17,128 nucleotides of DNA from Desulfobacteraceae bacterium (GCA_029287875.1 JARFQH010000320.1:1-17128), one strand, 5' to 3'. Positions 1 to 8,319 are shown, counted from the first letter of the stretch. Notes: a model not told the origin generated them from the sequence alone. Program-made: numbers and translations.

Positions 1-1
1 C

Positions 2-1201
2 GGTGAAGCGGCAGTAAAAAAGTATGCTCAGAAGCTGGACAACTGGACCGGTGATTTCATCATTACCCAGGATGATATCGCCAAGGCGGCGGCGAGTTTG
101 GATCAGCGCACGAAAAACGATATTCAGTTCGCCTACGATCAGGTTTTCACTTTTGCTAAAAAGCAGCGTGAGAGCATGCTTGAATTTGAAACGGAATTGC
201 ACCCCGGTGTCGTGGCCGGACAAAAACTGATCCCTGTGAACGTCGCCGGGTGTTATGTGCCGGGAGGACGCTTTGCCCATGCCGCATCTGCCCTCATGAG
301 CATTGCCACGGCCAAGGCCGCCGGGGTTCCCTACGTGGTTGCCTGCTCCCCTTCCCACCATGGGGGCGGCATTCATCCGTCCATTCTCTATGCCATGTCG
401 GTTTGTAAGCCGGATGTGATACTGACTCTGGGCGGGGTGCAGGCCGTTGCCGCCATGGCCTATGGGATTTTCACGGGCAAACCTGCGGACATCCTGGTGG
501 GACCCGGCAACAAATTTGTGGCCGAGGCCAAGCGCATTCTCTATGGGGAAGTGGGTATCGATGTGTTTGCAGGTCCTTCTGAAATCTGTGTCATTGCCGA
601 TGAGACGGCGGATCCCGACATTGTCGCCGCCGATCTGGTGGGCCAGGCGGAGCACGGCTATGACTCACCGGCCGTGTTGATTTCGACATCACAGACTCTG
701 GCCAAGGAGGTAATGAAGAAAGTTCCCGAGGTCATCGCCGCATTGCCGGCGCCCGAGGTGTCCGAGGCATCCTGGCGCGATTACGGAGAGGTGATCGTGA
801 CCTCCACAAGGGAGGAGGCCGCCAAGGTGAGCGATGAATATGCATCGGAGCATTTGGAGATTCAGGCAGCAGATCTCGACTGGTGGTTAAATACGTTGAC
901 CAATTACGGTTCCCTCTTTTTGGGTGAAGAATCCACGGTGGCTTATGGTGATAAGACCTCCGGCCCCAATCATATCCTGCCCACCAAGAAAGCGGGGCGC
1001 TACTCCGGTGGATTGAGTGCCGGCAAGTTTATCAAAACAGTCACCTACCAGCGGTTGACCAGGGAAGCAAATCGGCAGATTGGATGCGTTTCTGCACGCA
1101 TTTCCCGTCTGGAAGGCATGGAGGCCCATGCACGTACATCAGATGTGCGCCTGGCCAAGTATTTTCCGGATGAGAAATTTGATTTAAGGGGATCCAAATG
1201 A
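2..1201 (+). CDS. HisD-family dehydrogenase, HpsN-like (5'-truncated by window edge)
   Basis: Reading frame open from base 2, so the gene begins outside the window; the TTG at 98 is internal. It belongs to the histidinol dehydrogenase family, zinc- and NAD-dependent enzymes that oxidise an alcohol through an aldehyde to an acid. The family zinc ligands are present: Gln and His of QAEH (644-655), Asp of the GDKTSGPNH segment (about 950) and His of EAH (1127-1129). The catalytic Glu-His pair lies in SEH (848-853). The substrate-side sequences CYVPGGRFAHAASALMS and KTVTYQRLT resemble the catabolic HpsN branch (sulfopropanediol 3-dehydrogenase) rather than biosynthetic HisD, and no his genes are near. 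The stop overlaps the next start (ATGA), implying translational coupling. Family assignment is firm; the HpsN role is inferred, and oxidation of another polyol or hydroxy acid is possible. Confidence 0.85.
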   Translation, partial: GEAAVKKYAQKLDNWTGDFIITQDDIAKAAASLDQRTKNDIQFAYDQVFTFAKKQRESMLEFETELHPGVVAGQKLIPVNVAGCYVPGGRFAHAASALMSIATAKAAGVPYVVACSPSHHGGGIHPSILYAMSVCKPDVILTLGGVQAVAAMAYGIFTGKPADILVGPGNKFVAEAKRILYGEVGIDVFAGPSEICVIADETADPDIVAADLVGQAEHGYDSPAVLISTSQTLAKEVMKKVPEVIAALPAPEVSEASWRDYGEVIVTSTREEAAKVSDEYASEHLEIQAADLDWWLNTLTNYGSLFLGEESTVAYGDKTSGPNHILPTKKAGRYSGGLSAGKFIKTVTYQRLTREANRQIGCVSARISRLEGMEAHARTSDVRLAKYFPDEKFDLRGSK

Positions 1202-1980
1202 GTGTGATCGACGAACTGTTCGGGTTGGAAGGCCGGGTTGCCCTGGTGACAGGCGGCAGCTCGGGTATCGGGCGGGCCATGGCGTTTCACCTCGCCCGGG
1301 CGGGTGCGGCGGTCGTGCATGCCGCGCTTCCCCGGGAGGAGGAGGCTCTCAAGGCGGCGGTGACCGAATCAGAATCCTTGGGGGTGCGTGCCGCCTACGT
1401 GACTTGCGATGTAAGCCATCTCGAGGAGCTCTCCGGCATGGTGGAGCGGGCCTCTTCCTTTTTCGGATCTCCCGACATCCTGGTCAACGCCGCCGGTGTC
1501 AACCTCAGGGAGCCATGGGAAAAGGTGAGCCCTGAGTCGTGGAACAAGACCATCACCATCAATTTGACGGCCCCGTTCTTCCTGGCACGCCTGTTGGTAC
1601 CATCAATGCGCGATAAAAAGTGGGGAAAAATCATCAACATTGGATCCCTTCAGGCGGTACGGGCTTTTCCCAACAGCGTTCCGTACGGCGCGTCCAAGGG
1701 CGGGGTGATGCAGCTGACGCGTGCCATGGCGGAAGCATGGTCCAAGGACCAGAGTGGGATCACCTGCAACGCCATCGGGCCGGGATTTTTCAAGACCGGT
1801 CTCACCTCGCCGTTGTACAACGACCAAAAGGTCATCGACGCACTGGCCAGACAGACCATTATCGGGCGCAACGGGGAAATGTCGGACCTGGCGGGGGTAA
1901 CGGTGTTTCTGGCCTCCCGGGCTTCGGACTACATCACCGGGCAGCTGATCTTTTTAGACGGCGGTTGGTCCGCTAAATAA
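1198..1980 (+). CDS. Short-chain dehydrogenase/reductase (SDR)
   Basis: A 260-residue classical SDR, the usual family length. The N-terminal Rossmann motif TGGSSGIG is at residues 18-25, NAAG at 97-100, and the active site comprises Ser150, Tyr163 and Lys167 in YGASK. The C-terminal YITGQ and FLDGGWS segments are typical of sugar-acid and 3-oxoacyl-type SDRs. The ATG overlaps the stop of the HisD-like gene by four bases and has an AAGGGG ribosome binding site. It should interconvert a secondary alcohol and a ketone with NAD(P). Position between a HisD-like enzyme and a zinc dehydrogenase matches the HpsN/HpsO/HpsP set of DHPS-degrading bacteria, where the SDR is thought to help convert the non-substrate enantiomer through the ketone. 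That role is inferred; a gluconate-type dehydrogenase is an alternative. Confidence 0.9.
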   Translation: MSVIDELFGLEGRVALVTGGSSGIGRAMAFHLARAGAAVVHAALPREEEALKAAVTESESLGVRAAYVTCDVSHLEELSGMVERASSFFGSPDILVNAAGVNLREPWEKVSPESWNKTITINLTAPFFLARLLVPSMRDKKWGKIINIGSLQAVRAFPNSVPYGASKGGVMQLTRAMAEAWSKDQSGITCNAIGPGFFKTGLTSPLYNDQKVIDALARQTIIGRNGEMSDLAGVTVFLASRASDYITGQLIFLDGGWSAK

Positions 1981-2006
1981 CACAACGTTAAAAGGAAAGA
2001 ACACGC

Positions 2007-3005
2007 ATGAAAGCACTTGTGTACACGAAACCGAACGAGGTCGTATACCGGGACGAACCGGATCCGGCGCCCGGGGAGGGTCAGGTGCTGGTAAAAATTG
2101 AAGCCTCGGGCATCTGCGGTTCCGACATGCACGCCTACCGCGGGCACGACCCTCGCAGAGTTCCCCCGCTCATCCTGGGGCACGAGGTGGCGGGAAGCGT
2201 CGCATCGGGAGGAAGAAAGGGCGAGCGGGTGGTAATAAACCCGCTCATGACATGCGGCATGTGCGCCTACTGCGAAAGCGGCCGCACGAACCTGTGCACC
2301 ACGAGAGAACTCATTGGAATGCGGGTTGCGGGTGCCTACTGCGAGTATGTGGCGATTTCCGAACAGAACCTGGTTCCTATTCCCGGTTCCTTCGACATGG
2401 TGAAGGCCTCCCTCGCTGAACCGGCGGCCTGTGCACTCCATACACTTAACAGGGCCCGAATGATGTCACCGCGGCCTCTTAGTGAACTGCGGACACTGGT
2501 TATCGGGGGCGGGGCCATCGGGATGCTTTCCGCTCTGCTTCTCACGAGTTACGGGTGCAGGCACGTGACGGTGGCCGAGACCAACAAGCTGAGACGGGAG
2601 ACGGTTGCGCACTCGACTGACTGCGTCGTCCATGACCCGTCGAGTGATCCCGAAATCCCTGCCGATTCTTTCGAACTGGTGATCGACGCGGTGGGGGGAG
2701 GGGTAACCCGGTCACTGGGGTCGCGGGCGGTCATGCCGGGAGGGATCTTCGCCCATATCGGGCTCATGGATTCGAAGGAAGGCCTCGACATCAGGAAGGT
2801 GACTCTACAGGAAGTTTCCCTCATCGGAATCTATACGTACACCCGGGAGGATTTTCGGGCCACCGTGGGCGCCCTGGCCGGCGGCATGTTCGGGGGCCTC
2901 GAGTGGGTGGAGACAAGACCCCTTGCCGGCGGCGCCCGCGCTTTCGAAGACCTTGACAGGGGAAGAACTCCCGCGGCCAAGATCGTGCTGGTGCCGGAAT
3001 TATAG
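2007..3005 (+). CDS. Zinc-dependent medium-chain alcohol dehydrogenase
   Basis: A 332-residue MDR-superfamily dehydrogenase. The catalytic zinc site is visible as Cys37 in GICGSD, His59-Glu60 in LGHEVAG and Glu138 in LAEPAACALH. The structural zinc lobe has four cysteines at 83, 86, 89 and 97. The nucleotide-binding GGGAIG is at 167-172. This is the sorbitol/threonine-dehydrogenase-like group, usually oxidising polyols or hydroxy acids with NAD. It starts 26 bases after the SDR stop with an AAAGGA-type ribosome binding site, so it is probably in the same operon. With the SDR it could interconvert two alcohol enantiomers through a shared ketone, as proposed for HpsO and HpsP. The exact substrate cannot be read from sequence. 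Confidence 0.9.
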   Translation: MKALVYTKPNEVVYRDEPDPAPGEGQVLVKIEASGICGSDMHAYRGHDPRRVPPLILGHEVAGSVASGGRKGERVVINPLMTCGMCAYCESGRTNLCTTRELIGMRVAGAYCEYVAISEQNLVPIPGSFDMVKASLAEPAACALHTLNRARMMSPRPLSELRTLVIGGGAIGMLSALLLTSYGCRHVTVAETNKLRRETVAHSTDCVVHDPSSDPEIPADSFELVIDAVGGGVTRSLGSRAVMPGGIFAHIGLMDSKEGLDIRKVTLQEVSLIGIYTYTREDFRATVGALAGGMFGGLEWVETRPLAGGARAFEDLDRGRTPAAKIVLVPEL

Positions 3006-3156
3006 TCGGCGCCACGCCTGGCTTACGGGCGCTCGAGTCTGACAAACCATGCCGCTGCGGATTCGGATCGTTGGGCTAACGTCGTTGAACACCCCCGTTC
3101 CGTGCCGGGGCAGTTCCCGGAGACCATCCGGTGCTGTGCCGGCATCCTATGAATTT

Positions 3157-4323
3157 ATGGTAGACGACGAACCATTAGAACCTATCTCTTTAGCTAAAGC
3201 GGAAACTTTCGTCTTCAGAGCACGCATCGATGCTCCCCTTCGGACTTCTTTCGGGACCATGTATGATAGACCATCGGTGTTGGTTCGGCTGGAAGACAAA
3301 GATGGTGCCTATGGGTGGGGTGAGGTCTGGTGCAATTTCCCAAGCGTTGGGGCAGAACATCGTGCCAGGCTGATAAGCGATGTGTTGATTCCGCTGTTAT
3401 TCGAACAATCCTCCATTCAACCGACTGAAACTCTCTCTTTTCTCACCCAAAAAACGCATATTCTGACAATACAATGCGGTGAACCCGGTCCTCTGGCTCA
3501 AGCGATTGCCGGTTTGGACATCGCTATTTGGGATCTAATCGCACGTAAAAATGGTAAACCTCTATACACCCTACTTAGTAATAATGAGGTTGAAAAGGTA
3601 CCGGTTTATGCCAGCGGAATAAATCCCGACGAATCGTTGAAAACTGTATCTGATTGTCGTAAAGAGGGTTATCGGGCATTCAAGCTTAAAGTCGGCTTTG
3701 GTCATGAATTTGATTTTGCCAATATAACCCGGATCATCGAACAGTTGAGCACGAATGAAACGCTCATGCTCGATGCCAACCAGGCGTGGAGTTTGGCCGA
3801 GGCAAAAGATTTTATCGGTAAAATATCTGATTATCCAATCGAATGGCTTGAGGAGCCTTTAGCTGCAGACCGACCGGAAGCAGAATGGGCTGAACTTTCA
3901 TGGGCCTCTCCCATACCTCTTGCTGCGGGCGAAAACATTCGCGGGATCGAGGATTTCAGCAATAGAATTTCAGCCGGTCATATCACTGTTATCCAGCCGG
4001 ATGTGTGTAAATGGGGAGGTGTTACCGGTTGTCTACAGGTGGCCCGAAAGGCTGTCAAGGCCGGGAAACGCTATTGTCCTCATTATCTAGGCGGAGGCAT
4101 CGGACTCTTGGCATCGGCGCACATTTTGGCGGCCGCGGGCGGGGACGGTTTGCTTGAATTAGATATAAATCCCAACCCCTTGAGAGAAGGATTAGCCATT
4201 CCCTTTCCGGAATTTAAAAACGGTCACTTTTTATTGCCCAATTCACCAGGACTTGGTGTAGAACCTGATTTTGAGATCGTAAAAAAATATCTCGTAGCCA
4301 ACTATGCTACAGCGTCACGTTAG
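3157..4323 (+). CDS. Mandelate racemase/muconate lactonizing family (enolase superfamily) enzyme
   Basis: The ATG at 3157 gives 388 residues, the normal family length. The frame is open back to 3049, but that 36-residue extension (arginine- and proline-rich) does not look like the family. Neither start has a good ribosome binding site. All mandelate-racemase-subgroup residues are present with nearly the enzyme's own spacing: KxK bases Lys176 and Lys178, metal ligands Asp206, Glu232 and Glu259, and an Asp282-His309 dyad. It should abstract a proton alpha to a carboxylate and then racemise or dehydrate a hydroxy or sugar acid. Members often neighbour TTT transporters. Codon usage is more AT-rich than the dehydrogenases before it, hinting at separate acquisition. 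Substrate unknown; the Asp-His dyad argues against a muconate cycloisomerase. Confidence 0.85.
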   Translation: MVDDEPLEPISLAKAETFVFRARIDAPLRTSFGTMYDRPSVLVRLEDKDGAYGWGEVWCNFPSVGAEHRARLISDVLIPLLFEQSSIQPTETLSFLTQKTHILTIQCGEPGPLAQAIAGLDIAIWDLIARKNGKPLYTLLSNNEVEKVPVYASGINPDESLKTVSDCRKEGYRAFKLKVGFGHEFDFANITRIIEQLSTNETLMLDANQAWSLAEAKDFIGKISDYPIEWLEEPLAADRPEAEWAELSWASPIPLAAGENIRGIEDFSNRISAGHITVIQPDVCKWGGVTGCLQVARKAVKAGKRYCPHYLGGGIGLLASAHILAAAGGDGLLELDINPNPLREGLAIPFPEFKNGHFLLPNSPGLGVEPDFEIVKKYLVANYATASR

Positions 4324-4485
4324 GCCAACAAGGGTATGCTAAGAGCGCCTCAAGTGCGCCGGCAAGTGTCCCTCCCGGTGCGTTTGGAGCGCAAAAGAAC
4401 GTCGTGGCATGTTGCGGTGAATTGTCAACAGGAAGTGCCTGGAGGGTTCCGGGTCCTTCCACCGAAACCAAGGAGGCAGACTATT

Positions 4486-5442
4486 ATGAAGAAGCTCACG
4501 ACCATCGTTGTTGTAGTACTTTGCACATGTGCGCTTGCAGTCCCGGCGTTGGCAGAGGAGAAGTATCCGTCCCGACCGATCACCTATTCCATCGCCTTTC
4601 CTCCGGGCGGGCAGTCCGACCTGGAAGCCAGGAGACAGCAACCTTACCTGGAAGAGATGCTGGGACAGAAAGTCATCATTCAATACAAACCGGGTGGCGG
4701 TGGCTCCATTTGTTGGGCCGACATGGTTAAGCAAAAACCGGATGGGTATTTCGTAGCCGGCATCAACATTCCGCATATTATCCTGCAACCCATCGAACGC
4801 GGCAATGCGGGATATGAGACGGAACAGATCGTACCCATCGCCATATTTCAGGCAACTGCTCTCGGACTTGCGGTCATGAATGATTCTCCCTTCAAGACGG
4901 TCAAGGACCTGGTAGACTATGCCAAGGAACATCCCGGAGAGGTCGTGGCAGGCGGATCTGGCACCTGGTCCGGTCCGCATCTGGCCTTCCTGCAGTTCAG
5001 CAAGCTGGCCGGCATCAAAATGACCTGGATCCCATACAAGGGTGCTGCTCCGGGAGTGGCCGCATTTCTGGGCGGCCATATCAAAGTCACGATGGGTAAC
5101 TCCAACGATCTGGTGGCCCACAAGGACAAGATCCGCGTCCTGGCCATGGGAACGGAAGAACGGTTCAAACACTTCCCCGACACGCCCACCTTCATAGAGT
5201 TGGGTTACGACATGACAGCCAGTGTGGACCGCGGCATGGGGGGCCCTCCCGGATTTCCCGAGCAAGCGGTGAAAGTTTTGGAAAAGGCCTGTCTCGATAT
5301 TGCTTCCAAACCCGAGGTGGTGGAAGCCTTGGAGCGTGACGGTTTTGTGGTCCGAAAGATGAACGCCGCCCAAACCGCGGCATACATCGAGAAGAAGAAG
5401 GCTGAACTGATTCCGATCTTGAAGGAGTTCAAGACAAAGTAA
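4486..5442 (+). CDS. tctC: TctC/Bug-type periplasmic solute-binding protein of a TTT transporter
   Basis: The start at 4486 is chosen because AGGAGG at 4471-4476 sits nine bases upstream and the protein then begins with a clear Sec signal peptide (MKKLTTIVV..., predicted cleavage after ALA at about residue 23). The mature protein begins with KYPSRPI and continues with FPPGGQSD and YKPGGGG, the conserved ligand-loop region of the Bug/TctC family, whose members bind carboxylates in the periplasm. At 318 residues it is a normal length. An upstream extension of the frame to 4336 has no such features. It is followed by tctA and tctB, completing a tripartite tricarboxylate transporter. TTT systems import di- and tricarboxylates, aromatic acids and some sulfonates; the ligand here is presumably the substrate of the upstream dehydrogenases, by position only. 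Confidence 0.92.
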   Translation: MKKLTTIVVVVLCTCALAVPALAEEKYPSRPITYSIAFPPGGQSDLEARRQQPYLEEMLGQKVIIQYKPGGGGSICWADMVKQKPDGYFVAGINIPHIILQPIERGNAGYETEQIVPIAIFQATALGLAVMNDSPFKTVKDLVDYAKEHPGEVVAGGSGTWSGPHLAFLQFSKLAGIKMTWIPYKGAAPGVAAFLGGHIKVTMGNSNDLVAHKDKIRVLAMGTEERFKHFPDTPTFIELGYDMTASVDRGMGGPPGFPEQAVKVLEKACLDIASKPEVVEALERDGFVVRKMNAAQTAAYIEKKKAELIPILKEFKTK

Positions 5443-5607
5443 GCGTAAATCCGCAGATTCAGATGCAATGCTGAACCGCAGAGGCGGAGATCATTTCCAC
5501 CACCGCCTTTAAGGCGTATTCTACACTCCGACCCTGATAAGGGTAGCGGATGACGAACCGGAGGTGTGCCCCTGTAGGCCATACCTTCGGTTCACTGCGA
5601 GGTCGCT
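5443..5607 (+). promoter_or_regulatory. Intercistronic hairpin array between tctC and tctA
   Basis: The 165-base gap between the binding-protein gene and the channel gene holds three perfect stem-loops: CCGC/GCGG (5476-5487), CGCCTT/AAGGCG (5504-5516), and ACCCT-GATA-AGGGT (5531-5544) whose stem continues as TCCG/CGGA (5527-5550). None is followed by a strong T run. Such structures often stabilise the upstream message or attenuate read-through, so that binding protein exceeds membrane subunit. The structures are seen; the role is inferred. Confidence 0.5.
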
Positions 5608-7152
5608 ATGTTCGACGCCGCCCTCTCGGGCCTAATCCACGTCTTCCAAATCGACAATTTTCTTTCCCTGTGTGGCGGAGTTTTCATGGGTATCGTCTTC
5701 GGGGCTCTTCCCGGCCTCACCGCCACCATGGGCTTGGCTCTTTTGATTCCCTTCACCTTCACCATGACACCGGCGGCGGGCTTGATCATGTTGGCAGGAA
5801 TCTATGTGGGCGCCATGTACGGGGATGCTATCCCGGCAGTGCTCATCAATACCCCGGGCACCCCCGCCGCAATTGCCACCACCTTTGACGGCTTTCCTCT
5901 GACACAAAAAGGAATGGCTCAGCACGGACTGGTGGCCGCGGCAGTCGCCTCCTCCTTTGGTTCCCTGGTGGCGAACGTAGTGCTGACCACTGCCGCACCA
6001 CCCCTTGCCGAAGCTTCGCTCAAATTCGGGCCGCCGGAATATTTCTGGTTGGGTATTTTCGGCCTGACGATCATCGCCACCCTCTCTTCGGGATTCATCG
6101 TCAAAGGATTGCTCGGCGGTGCCGTCGGTCTCATCCTGAGCACGGTGGGCATGTCTCCGCTGGGAGGTGATGTACGGCTCACCTTCGGATACCCCGAACT
6201 GCAGGCGGGTATCGAACTAATCGTGGCTCTCATCGGGTTCTTCTGCCTTCCGGAAATCCTCACGAGCATCGTGGGTAAGCGCCAGGAGTCCTACACCTCC
6301 CAAAAGGTTATCCCCAAGCTGAGCGTGATCGGGGAGGTCATCGCATCCCTCTTCAAGAGACCCTTGCTCATGCTTCGGTCCTCGGTGATAGGAACGGTGA
6401 TTGGTTTTGCCCCTGGAGCGGGGGGAAACATCGCCAGCATGGTGTCTTACAACGAAGCAGTTCGCTGGGACAAACATCCCGAGGAATTCGGCAAAGGCAC
6501 GATAAAAGGTGTGGCCGCCAGCGAAGCGGCCAACAGTGCGATGGCCCCCGGCTCACTCATTCCCCTGCTTACCTTAGGGATACCGGGTTCACCCCCCGCA
6601 GCAGTCATCTTGGGCGCACTCATGCTTCACGGTATGCGGCCGGGGGTAGAACTCTTCAGCGTCCATGCATCGGTGACTTATGCGTTCATCATGAGTTTGC
6701 TAGTGGCGGCTTTTCTCGTAACCATCATCGGGTGCTTCGGGTCTTTCGTCTACGCCCGCATTATCAATATCCCCGCCCGCTACCTCGCCCCGGCGATCGT
6801 ATTCATGACGGTGCTTGGATCCTACGCCATCCGAAACAACATATTGGACGTGTGGATCATGCTTCTGTTCGGGGTCATCGGATATGTAAGCAACAAACTC
6901 AGATTTCACCCTGCCCCCATTGTCCTCGGGCTGATTCTGGGGCCTTTCGTAGAGGAAGGTCTGGTGCAGTCGATTCTTGCTGGGAAGGCGGGGGGAAGCG
7001 TGTTTCTGTATATGACAGCGAGACCCATTTCCGGTGTGCTCATCGCTATGAGTGTCATGTCCGCCCTGTGGCCCATTTTCGCCAAATGGCGAGAGAAGCG
7101 TCGCAGCCGTAAGGCGGCGTCCGACAGAAACATGGAGGACAGTCATGCTTAA
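5608..7152 (+). CDS. tctA: TctA-family large membrane subunit of TTT transporter
   Basis: A 514-residue polytopic membrane protein with the family's two related halves. The first half has GALPGLTATMGLALLIPF and then YGDAIPAVLINTPGTPAA; the second has GFAPGAGGNIASMVSYNEAV and LIPLLTLGIPGSPPAAVILG. These glycine/proline-rich segments are hallmarks of TctA, the secondary transporter that moves substrate delivered by TctC using an ion gradient. GAGG at 5599-5602 gives correct spacing to the ATG at 5608. Length is normal. The C-terminus is a short basic cytoplasmic tail. The tctB start lies inside its last codons, so the two membrane subunits are probably co-translated. Confidence 0.95.
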   Translation: MFDAALSGLIHVFQIDNFLSLCGGVFMGIVFGALPGLTATMGLALLIPFTFTMTPAAGLIMLAGIYVGAMYGDAIPAVLINTPGTPAAIATTFDGFPLTQKGMAQHGLVAAAVASSFGSLVANVVLTTAAPPLAEASLKFGPPEYFWLGIFGLTIIATLSSGFIVKGLLGGAVGLILSTVGMSPLGGDVRLTFGYPELQAGIELIVALIGFFCLPEILTSIVGKRQESYTSQKVIPKLSVIGEVIASLFKRPLLMLRSSVIGTVIGFAPGAGGNIASMVSYNEAVRWDKHPEEFGKGTIKGVAASEAANSAMAPGSLIPLLTLGIPGSPPAAVILGALMLHGMRPGVELFSVHASVTYAFIMSLLVAAFLVTIIGCFGSFVYARIINIPARYLAPAIVFMTVLGSYAIRNNILDVWIMLLFGVIGYVSNKLRFHPAPIVLGLILGPFVEEGLVQSILAGKAGGSVFLYMTARPISGVLIAMSVMSALWPIFAKWREKRRSRKAASDRNMEDSHA

Positions 7153-7591
7153 TGCGGATTTGATCATCGGTTTTTCATCCATTGCATTGGCTGGCGTGGT
7201 TTTCGTCGCGACACGTGATCTGAGCCGTCTCGGAGGACTTTTCGTCAACTACACCCTTGTGGTGATCTTTATCCTCTCGGCACTGATGCTCATCAAGGGG
7301 TTCGTGAAACCTCAGCGGTTGTCCTTTTTTGATTCGAGCGAGGAAAGGAACAACGTGATCATCGGGGTCATCATCCTCGTGGTGTACTTGATCCTGATGC
7401 CGCTGGTTGGTTTCCTGCCTGCCAGTTACCTGTTCTATGCCATCTTCAATTTGTATCTGGCACAGGACAGGTGGAGTTGGAAGAATATCTTGCGCTCTGT
7501 GGTGATCAGTGCCGTCGTTGTGACGGTGTTCTATATGGTGTTCCGGTTTCTCCTTACAGTGCCCTTGCCGGAAGGTAAGTGGTTCGAATAG
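7145..7591 (+). CDS. tctB: TctB-family small membrane subunit of TTT transporter
   Basis: Start set at the ATG at 7145, which has GGAGG six bases upstream (7134-7138) and yields 148 residues; the longer open frame from 7052 lies within tctA. The protein has four hydrophobic spans (about residues 6-22, 34-52, 75-95 and 113-135) as expected for TctB, which accompanies TctA in the inner membrane. It overlaps tctA by eight bases. Sequence conservation in this family is weak, so identification rests on size, topology and the tctC-tctA-tctB order. It is the last intact gene of the operon; no convincing terminator follows. Confidence 0.88.
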   Translation: MLNADLIIGFSSIALAGVVFVATRDLSRLGGLFVNYTLVVIFILSALMLIKGFVKPQRLSFFDSSEERNNVIIGVIILVVYLILMPLVGFLPASYLFYAIFNLYLAQDRWSWKNILRSVVISAVVVTVFYMVFRFLLTVPLPEGKWFE

Positions 7592-7692
7592 GACTTTTTA
7601 AAAATTTTAGTTGGGGACACATCGAATCAAGACCAGTTTCCGCAAGATTCGAAGACCGGCTATGGATCGATTAATGCAATTCTTCATAATGC

Positions 7693-8039
7693 GGCGGTAA
7701 GGGTTCCTCGCGTGGCATGCGGCCGGTTCGCACCTGCGTCGTATCCGAAGAAAAAAAGGCGTATTTCAGAGAATCGGCCGCCGTTTTTCAGCGATGTATC
7801 CCCGTGCCGCTGATACTGGTCGGCGGTATCCGTTCTTTTCGCATCTCCAACAAAATCGTAACGACGGCCTCGCCGACTGTACTGCCCTGTCACGGCCAAT
7901 GATCAGGGAACCCGACTTGATCAACCGCTGGCAAACCGGCGATCGTCGCAAGGTGACCTGTGTCTCCGACAATCGCTGTTTCATCCTGATCGGGACCGGT
8001 CATGGTGTCACCTGCGCCCACTTAAGGAAACCCGATTGA
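7693..8039 (+). pseudogene. Remnant of an old-yellow-enzyme/NADH:flavin oxidoreductase (C-terminal part, frameshifted)
   Basis: Frame 1 from about 7693 reads a degraded barrel end: PVRT, KAYFRESAAVFQ, then VPLILVGGIRSF, matching the family's phosphate-binding strand (ILVGGLRS). Homology then moves to frame 3 near 7855-7862 and continues NDGLADCTALSRPMIREPD, INRWQTGDRRKVTC, the most conserved C-terminal stretch of the enoate-reductase/2,4-dienoyl-CoA-reductase type (LSRPxIREPDL). The iron-sulfur cysteine motif, normally CxxCNxC, appears as CVSDNRCF with one cysteine replaced. No N-terminal flavin domain is found and a stop lies at 7687 in frame 1. It is therefore a dead fragment. Whether it once belonged to the TTT operon is unknown. 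Confidence 0.7.
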
Positions 8040-8195
8040 TTTGCCATCATCTTAAGTTGACGACTATCTCGCCCTCCCCTGCCGAGCCCTCTCCGCGCAT
8101 CGTTTCCAAACGAGACAAAATTTAGAAGTAATACATTGTAAATACTAAAACGTACATTTCGATTGAAAGCACCGGCCGTATTTGGTAAGATTGTT

Positions 8196-8319
8196 TTGCA
8201 AAGGTCAACAGGTGCCTTTGAGTCCGGAAAAATAGTCCGGTACCCGATCCGCCCCTCCTGGCATGCCAGAGTCGAGGGGTTTTCCATTTATGATGGAAAC
8301 CAACTATCAGGAGGTGATT
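8196..8319 (+). promoter_or_regulatory. Structured leader upstream of the membrane-protein gene
   Basis: Four hairpins lie in tandem before the start: CAAAGG/CCTTTG (8199-8220), CCGGA/TCCGG (8224-8240), CCCCTC/GAGGGG (8252-8279, enclosing the palindrome CTGGCATGCCAG) followed by TTTT, and TTTCCAT/ATGGAAA (8281-8299). The ribosome binding site AGGAGG is at 8309-8314. The third hairpin is terminator-like, so this could end transcription from upstream or act as an attenuator. No known riboswitch was recognised. Confidence 0.4.

Noticed and set aside
98..1201. TTG at 98 as the start of the HisD-like gene
   Set aside because: The frame is open to base 2 and the upstream residues (KLDNWTGDFIITQDDI) look like family N-terminal sequence, so the true start is outside the window.
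4339..5373. 344-residue open frame on the - strand
   Set aside because: It is the antisense shadow of tctC, whose signal peptide and family motifs are clear; no motif or ribosome binding site supports the reverse frame.
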